DNA of 64,000 nt, taken from contig NC_049997.1 in assembly GCF_000003815.2 (NCBI RefSeq), positions 12,825,534 to 12,889,533 of the forward strand, in the 5' to 3' direction. The notes beneath the pieces are model-generated. The model was not told the origin of the DNA. It searched no databases and was given only the letters and a program-made list of their open reading frames with translations. The translations under genes were made by a program, and so were the position numbers. Below are positions 53,301 through 62,400 of the stretch, piece by piece. The stretch comes from Branchiostoma floridae (taxonomy: Eukaryota > Chordata > Leptocardii > Amphioxiformes > Branchiostomatidae). Positions within the stretch are counted from its first letter, which is position 1. Every line of letters begins with the position of its first letter.

Positions 53301-53862
53301 TGCCGCGCTGCGTGTTTGCGAAGCTGTCGTGTTACGCCACAGAGCAGTTATATCGGTTATATAGATCATGTAAGTCGATGAAGGGTAGACATCCAGGTAA
53401 TAATATATGCCAAAAAGCAGTTACTCCAACAACTACATTTGGTTTTGGAAACGGTCAGACGTTTCACATACCACCCAATGTATTTCGGCAATGATACCAG
53501 GGAGATCTTGTTTGATAGTAGTTTTTTTAATATCCTAGCGATGAATTGATCTGCAAAGACATCAAGAAGGAGAACAGGTCCAGTCTTACGTTGAATTGAT
53601 ATGCAAAAAGGCGAGGAATACAGTTTTTAAAGTTGTCCGAAGGAAAAGATGCAGACTGTTATAGACAAGGTTTAAAACTCGATTTCCTTCGAGGTGTTGG
53701 GTGTGTGTGTGTGTGTGCAAACAACATATATCTTTTTACCACATCGCCTCGGGCTTTCATCTACACCTGTCCTGCAGTCTTCTTCGCCATCACAATATTG
53801 AACGATGTTGATTTCCTTGTGAATACCAGCCTCAAGCATAGTATCCAAACAGTAAGTAGATG
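47194..53862 (-). CDS. Secreted or surface LDLa-F5/8C-CTLD-CUB-CTLD protein gene (multi-exon, start not found)
   Basis: Whole-gene span, 12 exons, about 730 codons, read right to left. Domain order is two LDLa-like modules, F5/8 type C, C-type lectin-like domain, acidic linker, CUB, second C-type lectin-like domain, then stop at 47194-47196. All junctions are GT..AG and all phases agree. No membrane helix is visible, so the protein is probably secreted unless the missing N-terminus anchors it. All domains are extracellular binding modules, which fits a role in recognition or adhesion (inferred). Neither lectin domain shows the EPN/QPD plus WND sugar-binding set, so calcium-dependent sugar binding is doubtful. 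The signal peptide exon should lie to the right of 53862, where repeats dominate; none was found. Confidence 0.88.
47437..47650 (+). repeat. tRNA-derived SINE
   Basis: A-box-like taactggtagagcg and B-box-like gagttcgatacc are spaced as in a tRNA gene, followed by a non-tRNA body with ttgggaaaggcactttacac, aaaatgggtacctgacttcg. The tRNA arm does not fold into a clean cloverleaf. It lies in the last intron of the minus-strand gene. Confidence 0.8.
47927..47996 (-). CDS. Exon, second CTLD middle
   Basis: Phase 1 in, phase 2 out, 70 bases: GMYDIYRNSTFVWTDDTPMT, YIDW. Fits the WxDxxxxxxxxW core of CTLDs. No EPN/QPD motif. Confidence 0.9.
48195..48413 (-). CDS. Exon, second CTLD start
   Basis: Phase 1-1, 219 bases: FICPCGWHLFRRNCYYIY, VSWEESDVICREYGANLTSI, EMEFLHLLL. 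C-x-x-G-W-x-x-F...C-Y and W-x-x-A/S-x-x-x-C-x-x-x-G-A-x-L are CTLD signatures. Confidence 0.93.
48866..49321 (-). CDS. Exon, CUB domain
   Basis: Phase 1-1, 456 bases: CGHIRCGNPDQYRCGLIYSP, GYPTAFPSSVICLWTIEG, LLLLDVDLPG, SNEMQLAMLATSSNSDF, GFIATFNV. The G-x-I-x-S-P-x-Y-P...C-x-W-x-I and R-G-F-x-A-x-F/Y strands define a CUB. The Cys-rich lead-in is extra. Confidence 0.92.
49322..49775. other. Intron with poly-C tract
   Basis: Holds a run of 16-17 C at about 49507-49522. No coding signal. Confidence 0.7.
49776..49895 (-). CDS. Exon, acidic linker
   Basis: Phase 1-1, 120 bases: DPSPYRTDSCETTANDIHTE, LENVQDTDRDEINVYM. No domain recognised; one Cys. Accepted from fitting phases and splice sites (tttctag / gtatat). 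Confidence 0.7.
49896..50712. other. Intron, AT-rich, nothing recognised
   Basis: No reading frame or repeat structure stood out. Confidence 0.6.
50713..50820 (-). CDS. Exon, first CTLD end
   Basis: Phase 1-1, 108 bases: ADEILHGYICVINQKYAGSW then SLQPCSLIEKEFICER. The C-x-x-x-x-x-F-I-C-E pattern ends a CTLD. The WND triplet is absent. Confidence 0.9.
51186..51321 (-). CDS. Exon, first CTLD middle
   Basis: Phase 0 in, phase 1 out, 136 bases: VDFSWSDGSPAGDSFKEQDM, then EYIWRLNDPFCAFLEYY. F-x-W-x-D-G-x-P is the usual CTLD core; no EPN/QPD. Confidence 0.9.
51696..51931 (-). CDS. Exon, first CTLD start
   Basis: Phase 1 in, phase 0 out, 236 bases: CGKGWTMFGERCYQKFPSPL, VWWAAENYCQALGGHLAAVN, then WIGMKLG. 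Classic CTLD first half. Donor gtattt. Confidence 0.93.
52243..52381 (-). CDS. Exon, F5/8 type C domain end
   Basis: Phase 0 in, phase 1 out, 139 bases: VTAVRAKVVRVIPQAWLYKT, IWDVGLLGC. The A-R-x-V-R-x-x-P-x-x-W...L-L-G-C ending is diagnostic of F5/8C domains. Confidence 0.93.
52571..52854 (-). CDS. Exon, F5/8 type C domain start
   Basis: Phase 1 in, phase 0 out, 284 bases: ACLLPISLLQEKYSIEESIG, AQWTVEGLNDWLQITLENPV, LAGVAVSGSRRSHTL, FSLEYGF. W-L-Q-I-x-L...x-x-G-V/I-A-x-x-G is the F5/8C core. Confidence 0.92.
53053..53166 (-). CDS. Exon, LDLa-like module 2
   Basis: Phase 1-1, 114 bases: LPCTRSNRFISRDNMCDGIP, DCVDASDEDVC. The C-D-G-x-x-D-C-x-D-x-S-D-E-x-x-C end is intact (Ca ligands). Only four Cys are visible, so the usual third Cys is absent. 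Confidence 0.9.
53740..53862 (-). CDS. Exon, LDLa-like module 1
   Basis: Phase 1-1, 123 bases: TYCLDTMLEAGIHKEINIVQ, YCDGEEDCRTGVDESPRRC. The calcium-ligand end C-D-G-x-x-D-C-x-x-G-x-D-E is intact, while the third Cys is again missing. Acceptor cacacag, donor gtaaaa. Found by reading; it is short and its start codon is not here. Confidence 0.78.
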
Positions 53863-53941
53863 CTGTGTGATTTAAAAATTATGTATTCAGATTGTTCCCA
53901 TATGAGCTTGGATATCATGTCTTTTCTACGAACGGAAGTAA

Positions 53942-54334
53942 GGCCATGTTGATTTGATTATATGGATGATTTCCAAGCGTGCATCAATTTTCGGCCTTTT
54001 CCAATAAAAATATCAACCATTATTCAAGTCATACAAAGCAGGTACAAAATGGGCAAATATAGATCTTTGACTGCAAATAATGACGGAAGTTTCCCAGAGG
54101 ATGTTGTTGTGTGTTGAGTGGAAACTCCCGTACAAGTATGTGAAGTGGTAGGGCCCAGAGGGGAGTGAGCCACGGGGGAAGGGGTCAGATCAGGCCCTTC
54201 TGGAGGGAATGGGGGAAGTTGGCCATGTGTGAGGAGAGATGAAGAATAAAATGGACTGTATCTAGATCGTGTGCTTGTGAACTTGGTTGAGAACCTGTTA
54301 CATATGTCATCCATATAATCAAATCAACATGGCC
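53942..54334. mobile_element. Harbinger-type MITE with TAA target duplication
   Basis: The left end ggccatgttgatttgattat (continuing atggatga) is repeated exactly in inverse at the right end, flanked by TAA on both sides (53939-53941 and 54335-54337). 393 bases, no transposase. A 3-base T-A-A duplication with GG..-type ends fits PIF/Harbinger. Confidence 0.82.
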
Positions 54335-54404
54335 TAAGAAGAGAGTTGTTGCGCCCCGAACCGTGCCTTGCCCCAAACCGTATGGTTTAATATTCCAGTC
54401 AAAA

Positions 54405-54845
54405 GCCTAATACAATGTATTTGGGCCTAATACAATGTATTCCAGGGCCTAATACAATGTATTCCTCAAATACAATGTATCACATCCACTGTATTACTCA
54501 AATACAATGTATTACACGTTCAACTACAATGTATTTCACAAATACAATGTATTACAGCGGCAAAATACATTGTAGTGAGGCCAATACATTGTAGTGAGGC
54601 CAATACATTGTAGTGAGGCCAATACATTGTAGTGAGCCCAATACAATGTAGTGAGTCCAATACACTGTACTGAGTCCAATACATTGTAGTGAGTCAAATA
54701 CATTGTACTGGGTCAATTACATTGTAGTGAGTCAAATACATCGTAGTTAGTCAAATACATTGTAGTATGTCCAATACACTGTACTGAGTCCTACACAGTG
54801 TACTGAGTCCAATACACTGTACAGAGTCGTATACAATGTACTTCA
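54405..54845. repeat. Minisatellite built on TACAATGTA / TACATTGTA
   Basis: More than 20 copies. The first half uses aatacaatgtatt with varied spacers, the second a nearly regular unit of about 19 bases (aatacattgtagtgagtcc). The core is a near-palindrome, so the two halves are each other's reverse complement in the core. Confidence 0.9.
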
Positions 54846-55890
54846 AAGTAAACTACATTACATGCAGTACCACTTCCCTCCGCCAGGGATGTAGCACTCC
54901 GCTTACTCAATATTACAAGGGGATCATTGGGGATCTTGGTATCAGTAGACGAACTTGGCGAAATTCGAAGAATGCCACGTTCGACGCCTGCACGCAGATG
55001 CGTTTCAAGTTTTTTTTTTCTAATTTCATGTTGTATTGTTGAACATCCATAAAATACAGGGACCAACAAATACTTATTTCGCCCCATTGACATGGATTTT
55101 TGTGTTAGAAAATGTACCAAATGTCTGCTAAGGTACATTGCCGTGGACCTGAATTCGTGTGAAGATTTTGCGAAAATAAATCTATTAAAAAACGGAGCAG
55201 AATAGTACCATGGCGCATGTGGCATGTCTCAAAAGTGTATTATCGTGAAATTTGTATCATGACATGAAACAGGAAAAATAAGATCGCATTATACTGCAGA
55301 ATTGCTATACGTTGCATATTCTACACGTCAAGGAATTATCCAATGAATGCATTGTTATGAAAAGGGAAGTCACTTCGGATCCTCATTTTATATGACCTAT
55401 CATGTGCCTGTGCGTAAATATGCTACGTAAATTACGTCATGGGACGTCATGGGCCAGAATCGGAGGAAGACCCCCTAAATTTCTGAAAATATGATCGGAC
55501 GGCATTTCGCCCAATGATGTCACCTGATTGATGAAAAACTGACTTTAAAACTAAAGAAAATCCATTTGTGAAGTGACCGAGGCCGCTCGAGGACACGTCA
55601 CTCATCTTCCTGGATTTCTCGGCAGACAATTGTTACAAACCACAGTGTACATAATGTACATATAATCGTCACGTATTCAGAAATCATTACAGTGACCAAA
55701 TCCCAGTGGCAGACAACATATCCCGCAAACGCAAAATGTACAGGGTTCCTAGGTTGTTAAGTGAGCCTGTTTATGACCAGAGGTTTGACGCTAAACTTTA
55801 GAACAATCGCTGTGAACAGAAGTTATGACATACAGAACATTCGCTGTGAAAGTCAGTAAATAAGTAGATGTGACCTTTCTGTTGAACAAC
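54846..55890. other. Intergenic DNA, no gene seen
   Basis: A 144-codon minus-strand frame at 54791-55225 has no family motif and starts in the minisatellite, so it is not annotated. Otherwise nothing recognisable. Confidence 0.6.
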
Positions 55891-55979
55891 AAAGGTCTCC
55901 CTATGATAACAACGTGCTCGCTATGAATCTAACTTGACAGAAAAACATCGCCGTAGAAAATAGTCTTATCTTTCTCGCA

Positions 55980-57375
55980 CCTTCATGCACAGAAATCCGT
56001 GTTTCTTGTACCCCTGTCGTATTATATACGATCTTCGGACGTACTTCGCTATCGCAGGAAGGGCCTTGCGTATTTGACGCCAAAAAACTATCCCTGTTGA
56101 CGTCACGTTTAAGCGAGGCTCGTGCGATCGTCTGTGAATAAATCTTTTGTTGTCGTAATCGTTTTAACCAGTGAATGGAATGCGCGGGCATAATAGAAAT
56201 GACACAAGAAAGGAAAGTGCGTCACAAAGCCAACCTACATACTACCACAGGGGCCACAATACCCTCACATTCCCAGAAATTCAATATTTGTAAACAAACG
56301 GAAGTCGGGCGAACGTCGCCCGACTGACGGGCGTTCGCCATTCGATTTGCGCTCGATGATTAATAACTAGATCTGTGCTGGATTGACTCACGACTATTAA
56401 TCGAATGTCGACCGATACCCTTGCGAGGTTCGCACGATTTGCACGCACGATCTGCGACTCGGTAACGAGCTATGCGATCTCAGAGCCCTCCTGCGATTTG
56501 TCGCTTATATTAAGAACATGTTTCGCTGCATCGCGACCATCGTACGACCCCTGAAAATCGCCGGCGATCCCGAAAAATCGCAGGATGATCGTGAGAACAT
56601 CAGACGTCTTACTCGCGAAAATGTCGTTTAACTTAAAGCTCGCAGAATCGTCGTCCGAATGATTTTCACGTAATGTAACGGGGGTATAAGCCCTGGTCAC
56701 AAAGCGCATGCTACGTCCTTGCGATTCCGCATATCGCACGATGAGCGCAGTGAATCGAAACAAAATCGTAATCAAAATCAGCCATCGCAGCTGAGCATCG
56801 GATGATGTTAAAAGATTTCCAGCGTCGTACGATTTTCCACTCGTGCCTCTTCCTGAATAGTCACCTGAACTCTTTGTGCTTCTTAATACCCCTGCCACAT
56901 GATGTACGATCTTTGGACATACTTCATTTCATCGCTTGAAGGTCGGTCAATTTGAACATCTTCACATGGCCGTGCGTATTTTTCACCCCATAACTGTCCC
57001 TGTCACATATAAGAGAGGCTCGTGCGATCGCCTGTGAATAATTATATGAACCTCCCATTACCTCTTGCACGCGGACAAGGTAACACAAAACGTTCCTCGC
57101 AAAAAGACAAAAGATCACTAGATGTTGATTCTTTTGTCGTAGGAATATTTTAAAGCCATAAATGGGGTGCGCGGGCATAATAGAAACGATGAAAGAAAAG
57201 AAATGTGTCAAAAGCAAGCCTACATACAACCACAGGGGCCACAATGTCAGAATTACCCTCACGTTTCATAAAAGCCAATACTTGCAAACAAGCGGAAGTC
57301 GGGCGAACGTCACCCGACTGATGAGCGTTCGCCATCCGATTTGCGGTCGATGATCAATAAGTAGGTCTGTGCTCG
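55980..57375. repeat. CpG-rich dispersed repeat, two direct copies
   Basis: The block at about 55990-56380 recurs at about 56890-57375: gaggctcgtgcgatcg, gcgcgggcataatagaaa, ccacaggggccacaat, cggaagtcgggcgaacgtc. A third, weaker copy is at 58200-58400. Between them 56470-56885 holds another repeat that reappears at 58800-59020 (inverted) and 60188-60385. Confidence 0.85.
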
Positions 57376-57473
57376 CCTATCACCTGGGAAATGATTGAGC
57401 ATAGTTGCACTTGGACAGATGCCCTGAATACCACACCTCTGAAGCCCCTACGCATGTGTGTATAGAGTGAAAG

Positions 57474-57800
57474 ATGACGCCGAGAAAGAAGGACAAAAAA
57501 GTTACCAAGACAAAAGTGTCAGGAGAGCGTGGCTCCGGAGACTAAGAAGCCCGAGAATATGATGATGGTGAGAAGAAAGATGAGGAAAAACATGACGGAC
57601 AAGCGTACAAAGTGGAAAACGCCATAGCAGATTTCTTTGAGGCGAACCCTCTGTACTACGGGTCAACCTGACTACAAGGGCAAGGAAAAGAAGAAGGTCC
57701 TCATGGAAAGAATAATTCAGAAAGCATGGGTTATGTTTCAGTCAGGTACAAAATTAATGACAGGACCAATTGACAGGACCTCGACCCAGGCTCGTAGAAC
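57474..57800 (+). pseudogene. Broken MADF/Myb-SANT-like ORF, transposon-associated
   Basis: A basic start MTPRKKDKKVTKTKVS is followed by an in-frame stop (near 57542), then ENAIADFFEANPLYY in the same frame, and after a frameshift near 57656 GQPDYKGKEKKKVLMERIIQ. F-x-x-x-P-x-L-Y-x...P-D-Y-K-x-K-x-K-x-x-L is the pattern of MADF-like DNA-binding domains, also found as the second protein of PIF/Harbinger elements. It lies inside repeats, so it is probably a decayed transposon gene. Confidence 0.6.
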
Positions 57801-58090
57801 ATTCCCCGACACAAGCAGGATGCTCGTAGGAAACACGCCCGACTTCACTGACTTTGCACAAGAGCAAGATGTGGAGGAAGGTTGCCAGTTTTGTGCGATA
57901 CTCCTAGATCCTGCGGACCGTCTCAGTTTTAGCGAGAATCGCCTGATTTTTGGAGGTGAAATCGGTCTTCAATCGTTACGCACTTAAGACCTTATCGTAC
58001 GATGTCCTGCGATCTTTGTGACCACGGTTTTATATATTTAAACCATTGCTTCCTATTCTTTCCCGACTTACGACGTACTGCGCTTATATG

Positions 58091-58190
58091 NNNNNNNNNN
58101 NNNNNNNNNNNNNNNNNNNNNNNNNNNNNNNNNNNNNNNNNNNNNNNNNNNNNNNNNNNNNNNNNNNNNNNNNNNNNNNNNNNNNNNNNN
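58091..58190. other. Assembly gap (100 N)
   Basis: Exactly 100 N, probably a gap of unknown true size. Confidence 0.99.
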
Positions 58191-58624
58191 TTTTAACCAT
58201 AACCACAAGAATTGTGTGATAAACACAGCCCTCATACTAATAAGACAGGAGCCACAATGACAGAATTACTTGCTAGATAAAACAAAGTCTGCATTTGCAA
58301 ACAACCGGGAGTCAGGCGAAAGTCTTCCGACCAACGGGAGTATGTCATCCGATTTGCGACCAACGATCAATAAGTCGGTCTCTACTCGCCCGACACCTCA
58401 AACTTTCAAAGCTCTGCGACCTCAAACATCACCGGCGACTAGTAGCTGATGTTAGAACAAGTTTTGGTGCACAGCGAGCATCGGACGACTCCTAAAAATC
58501 GCGCGGATCGAGAAAACACTGGACGAATTACTGCCGAAAATGTCATTTAGAGCTCGCAAACTCGTCGTCCGACCGATTTTTGCACCTTTGTGACCACACC
58601 CTTATTTTTGTCTGAAGGAATGTT

Positions 58625-60590
58625 TTCTTGATAGCATATCATAACAAAAAAGCGAAATATGATTTTCGAAAAAGTCTGACTCGTAGAGCCGGCAAGAAGG
58701 CAAGATTTGAACCTTTGTTTGTAAGAATCATGTTGTTATGGTTTCTTTTGATTTGTTTTTACCGTGAAAGACATTATAGGAAGGTATTCAAGAGCTAGGT
58801 CCACATTTGGTTGGTTAAAGAAGCACAAAAGCGGTCAGGCGGCTATTCAGGAGGGACACGAGTGAAAAATCGTACAACGCTGGAAAAATTTTGAACACCA
58901 TGCTCTGCGATGGCTGATTTTGCTTGCGATTTAGCTGCGATTCGCGGCGATCATCGTGCGATATGCGGAATATGCCATCGCAAGGACGTCGTACGATTCT
59001 TGTGACCGGGGCTTTACTTGGCACCCAAACAGAACAAAAAAACAAAAGGAAAGCGTACATTCGCGCGAAATCTGACGAGCTGTTAAGAATGACTCGAGTC
59101 GTCCATACGTTGTTAAGCCTGGGGCACAACCCGCCGTACGTGCAATTTGTCCGTACGTTTTTTGTGGAGGCCACGTCCGCCACGTATTCCTGAAAACGTG
59201 GGGAACGACTGGCAAGAGCAGGGAGGGAGTAAGTCAACGCACGTCACTCGCACGGTTGCGCAAGGTGTATGTACGTGATCTGCACGCCACGCCTGGCTGA
59301 GAGCGGTTGCATTCATCGTTCGTTGAGCAAGTGGTAGGTGAGTTGCACGTGCTTACAACGTACGGTCTCTGTGCGATTGCCACGTTAACGTATGTAGTCC
59401 CTACTTACGCGTGCTGCTTACGTACGGTTTCCTTACTCACTCGCATGGTGTAAGTGCGTTCAAGTACGATGAACATAAGTTTTTGGGGGATGTATATATA
59501 TAGGACGACCTTTCAAGCTTGGTCTTTCTTTTGGGCGGCTCTGGTCGAAGCTGCTACAGATGCAACTACCTTCTGCGTCTTCTTACGCATCTTGGAGACG
59601 GGTTGGCAGTCCTTCGTCGACTCGGCTTTATATACTGCAGAAACCATGTGCTTGCCAAGTACGTTGTACGTGCGGAGCACCTGCTCCCTCGTTACAGTGC
59701 AGGTGTGTTGTGCGTCGGCCTTCACAGGTGAACAAGTGAAGCGCGGAGTAAGCACCCAACACGCAATCACCACGTGCGCATCACACACGTGCTAGGTGCG
59801 CCGTCCGTACAGCAATTGACTGTGAGAAAACTTTAATACACTCACGGAGCCAGTGCGTTGTGCGCTCATTGGCTGTACAGGGCAGGCGCGTCGCCCGTAC
59901 TGGCACGTACGGAGGGCGAATCCGCAGCCCGAACGCAGAGAAACTCTGCATGCACTTAAATTTCTACGGAGTGTCTGCGTGCTCCCAAATCCGTCGAATT
60001 CCCTACGAGCTCGTACGGAGACGGTACTTACCACTTACGGACACCAAAAGATTGCCCACGTTTTGGCACGTAGACAGCACGTATTTGCACGTGCGGCGGG
60101 TTGTGCCCCTAGCTTTAGTGACTTTTATTCTCTCTTAGATCTGCCCTGTCCGAGAACAGTACCTCTCCGTCGGAGACTCAAGCTTAAGCCCCGGTCACAA
60201 AGCGCGTACGATTCCTTGCGATGGAGTATTCCGCATATCGTACGATGAGCGCAGTAAATTGCAGCAAAATCGTAAGCAAAATCAGCCATCGCAACGTATC
60301 GGATGATGTTCAAAATTTTTCCAGCGTCGTACGATTTTTCACTTGTGTCTCTTCTGAATAGCCGCATGACCGCTTTTGCGTTTCTTTATCCAACCAAACG
60401 TGGACGTAGCTGTTGAATACCTTTCTATGATATTTTTCACTGTAAAAATATATCAAAAGAGACCGTGACAACATGAGTATTACATGTACAAGCAAAGGTT
60501 CAAATGAAGCATAACTGGTATGGTTATCTCGGTCTGCTTGCCGGCTCTATGAGTCAGGCTTTTTCGAAGATCGTATTATGATATGCTGTC
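58625..60590. mobile_element. Fold-back structure with arms of about 400 bases
   Basis: 58625-59016 is matched inversely by about 60188-60590: ctgactcgtagagccggcaa against ttgccggctctatgagtcag, tttggttggttaaagaa against tttctttatccaaccaaa, and gtgaccggggctttac against taagccccggtcac. Inside, gcctggggcacaacccgccg (59118) is again inverted at about 60093 (cggcgggttgtgcccctagc). No transposase is recognised. Confidence 0.8.
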
Positions 60591-60599
60591 AACAAAAAT

Positions 60600-62400
60600 C
60601 ATATCATAAGCATTATATCACATATATTTGCGACTCATAGAGCCTGCCTTTCTGTTCGACTTGTCCCTATGGTTATTAAACTGACCCGGGGCCGACAAGA
60701 GCTGAGATTTCATCTAATTATGAACTAATTATGAACTCACGTGCATGTAGCGATCAAGCAATCGTCTGCATCACCTGTGCGTGATACTAAATCTGCCACG
60801 TAGGCTGCTCTGAGGGAGCGCTGTTTTCTGGTTGCTACTGCTGTGGCAATTGCGACTGATGTAGTTTCCCTTTTCGTCAACATCGACAATATCAGGGAAA
60901 ACTAAAACCATCACGACATGCCGTTAAGGGCAGGGTTAAGTGGTAGAGGCCTTGTTCTGTTTTAAATTTGGTATCTTTTGTTGCATTTTGTCACTGCAAA
61001 AATATGATGAAATTTCCCCCTGTAAGCAACTGCTCATTGATTTTGGGGGATGTTTGCTGGGTGTTCACTCTGACTACAACAGCTTTCTGAACTTTTTAAT
61101 GTTGCCAGCAGCTTGCCATCTATGAATGGGACTGACAAGGACATTTCGAATAGTAAATTCTGCTGTAAAATTTGGCTTACGGTAGGTACTTCAAGAGATT
61201 TAGGTTTTAGTTGGACGGATTGAATAAAATATCATACCACCCTAATGCTGCTGGATGGGGCTACCACTATTCATATTGTCTATGGAACTACTGCGAAAAT
61301 ATAATTTGTCAAATTATGCAAATAACCTTCGAGTGTCAAGTGATATAACACTCCAGAAATAAATCTTTAATGAATATCATTGGTACAATAAGGAGATTTA
61401 GCAGCTGCATCAGGTCAGTACATTGAAATAGGAAGATATCAGTACTGAATATATCATATGTGACAGAATAACTACATGGGCCATCTGAGACAAAAAAAGG
61501 TAGGAAAAGTCGTCTCAATGATTTAAGGTACTGTGGTTGGTTACATGCTTAAGAAATCCAAAATAGATAATGTTCATCCATGCCCAAACTTACACATTCC
61601 GATAATGGAATTTCAGACTTTTGCATGGTGCACAACCAACACGGTAAAAATCTCACTTTCGAAACCAGGGACGAAAAAGAAAAAAAATACACAATAGGTC
61701 TACAGACACCCAATACATTTCATGCAGGCCTGAGGGCTACGAACTCTTGTTTGATACTCGTTTTCGCATCGGCTCCTGCAGCTTAAACCATAGTCGTAAC
61801 GTATAATACAATACGGTTTTAATACGAGTCCTTCTTGCAGCTGCGCGGGTGCCGATGCGAAAGCATTCATGATCATTATTTGCTTCACTGCCCAAACTGC
61901 CCATTCAACGCACATGCCTCCTCAACAGACTTGGAAGTTTGAACATTTCATGTGTTAGATGTTAAAACCTTATCTGACAGCGCTATTGTGTACGTTTTAC
62001 TCAAATGTTCACTGTTAATGTCGTAAAAAATTAACACTCAAATTCTTGCCATAACTGAGGAATACTTACTTGAAACTAGACTTTTTAAAACGGACTATCT
62101 AGGATGTCATTTCTATATTGTATTTTTCTACCATTTTTTTTCTCAAAACCAATGTCACTTTTTTTGTTCTTTTGCTATATTTTAACTGTCCACCTCCGTT
62201 CCTGTACATTTGACGTTCCCGTCTATGTGTTTTCTGTTATATGTACCATGTTTTGTCCAGTGGTGCCGTTTTAGTATATCTTCATGTTGCAATAAAAAAG
62301 TACACAGTTATACGCCAAAGTGGAGAAAATTATATCCAGTTGCTTGCGCTATTGCTATTTGATGTGTCCTATTCATTACCCTTACATTCATCACTGCACA
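60600..62400. other. Intergenic DNA, no gene seen
   Basis: Short frames only. A small inverted repeat (ttttcgcatcggctcctgca near 61760, against tgccgatgcgaaag near 61848) is the only visible structure. Confidence 0.6.

Noticed and set aside
54791-55225. 144-codon minus-strand open frame
   Set aside because: No family motif, runs into the minisatellite, no partner exons in compatible phase.
59853-60248. 131-codon frame in the CpG-rich region
   Set aside because: Composition artefact of a stop-poor CpG-rich repeat; no motif, and overlapping frames are equally open on both strands.
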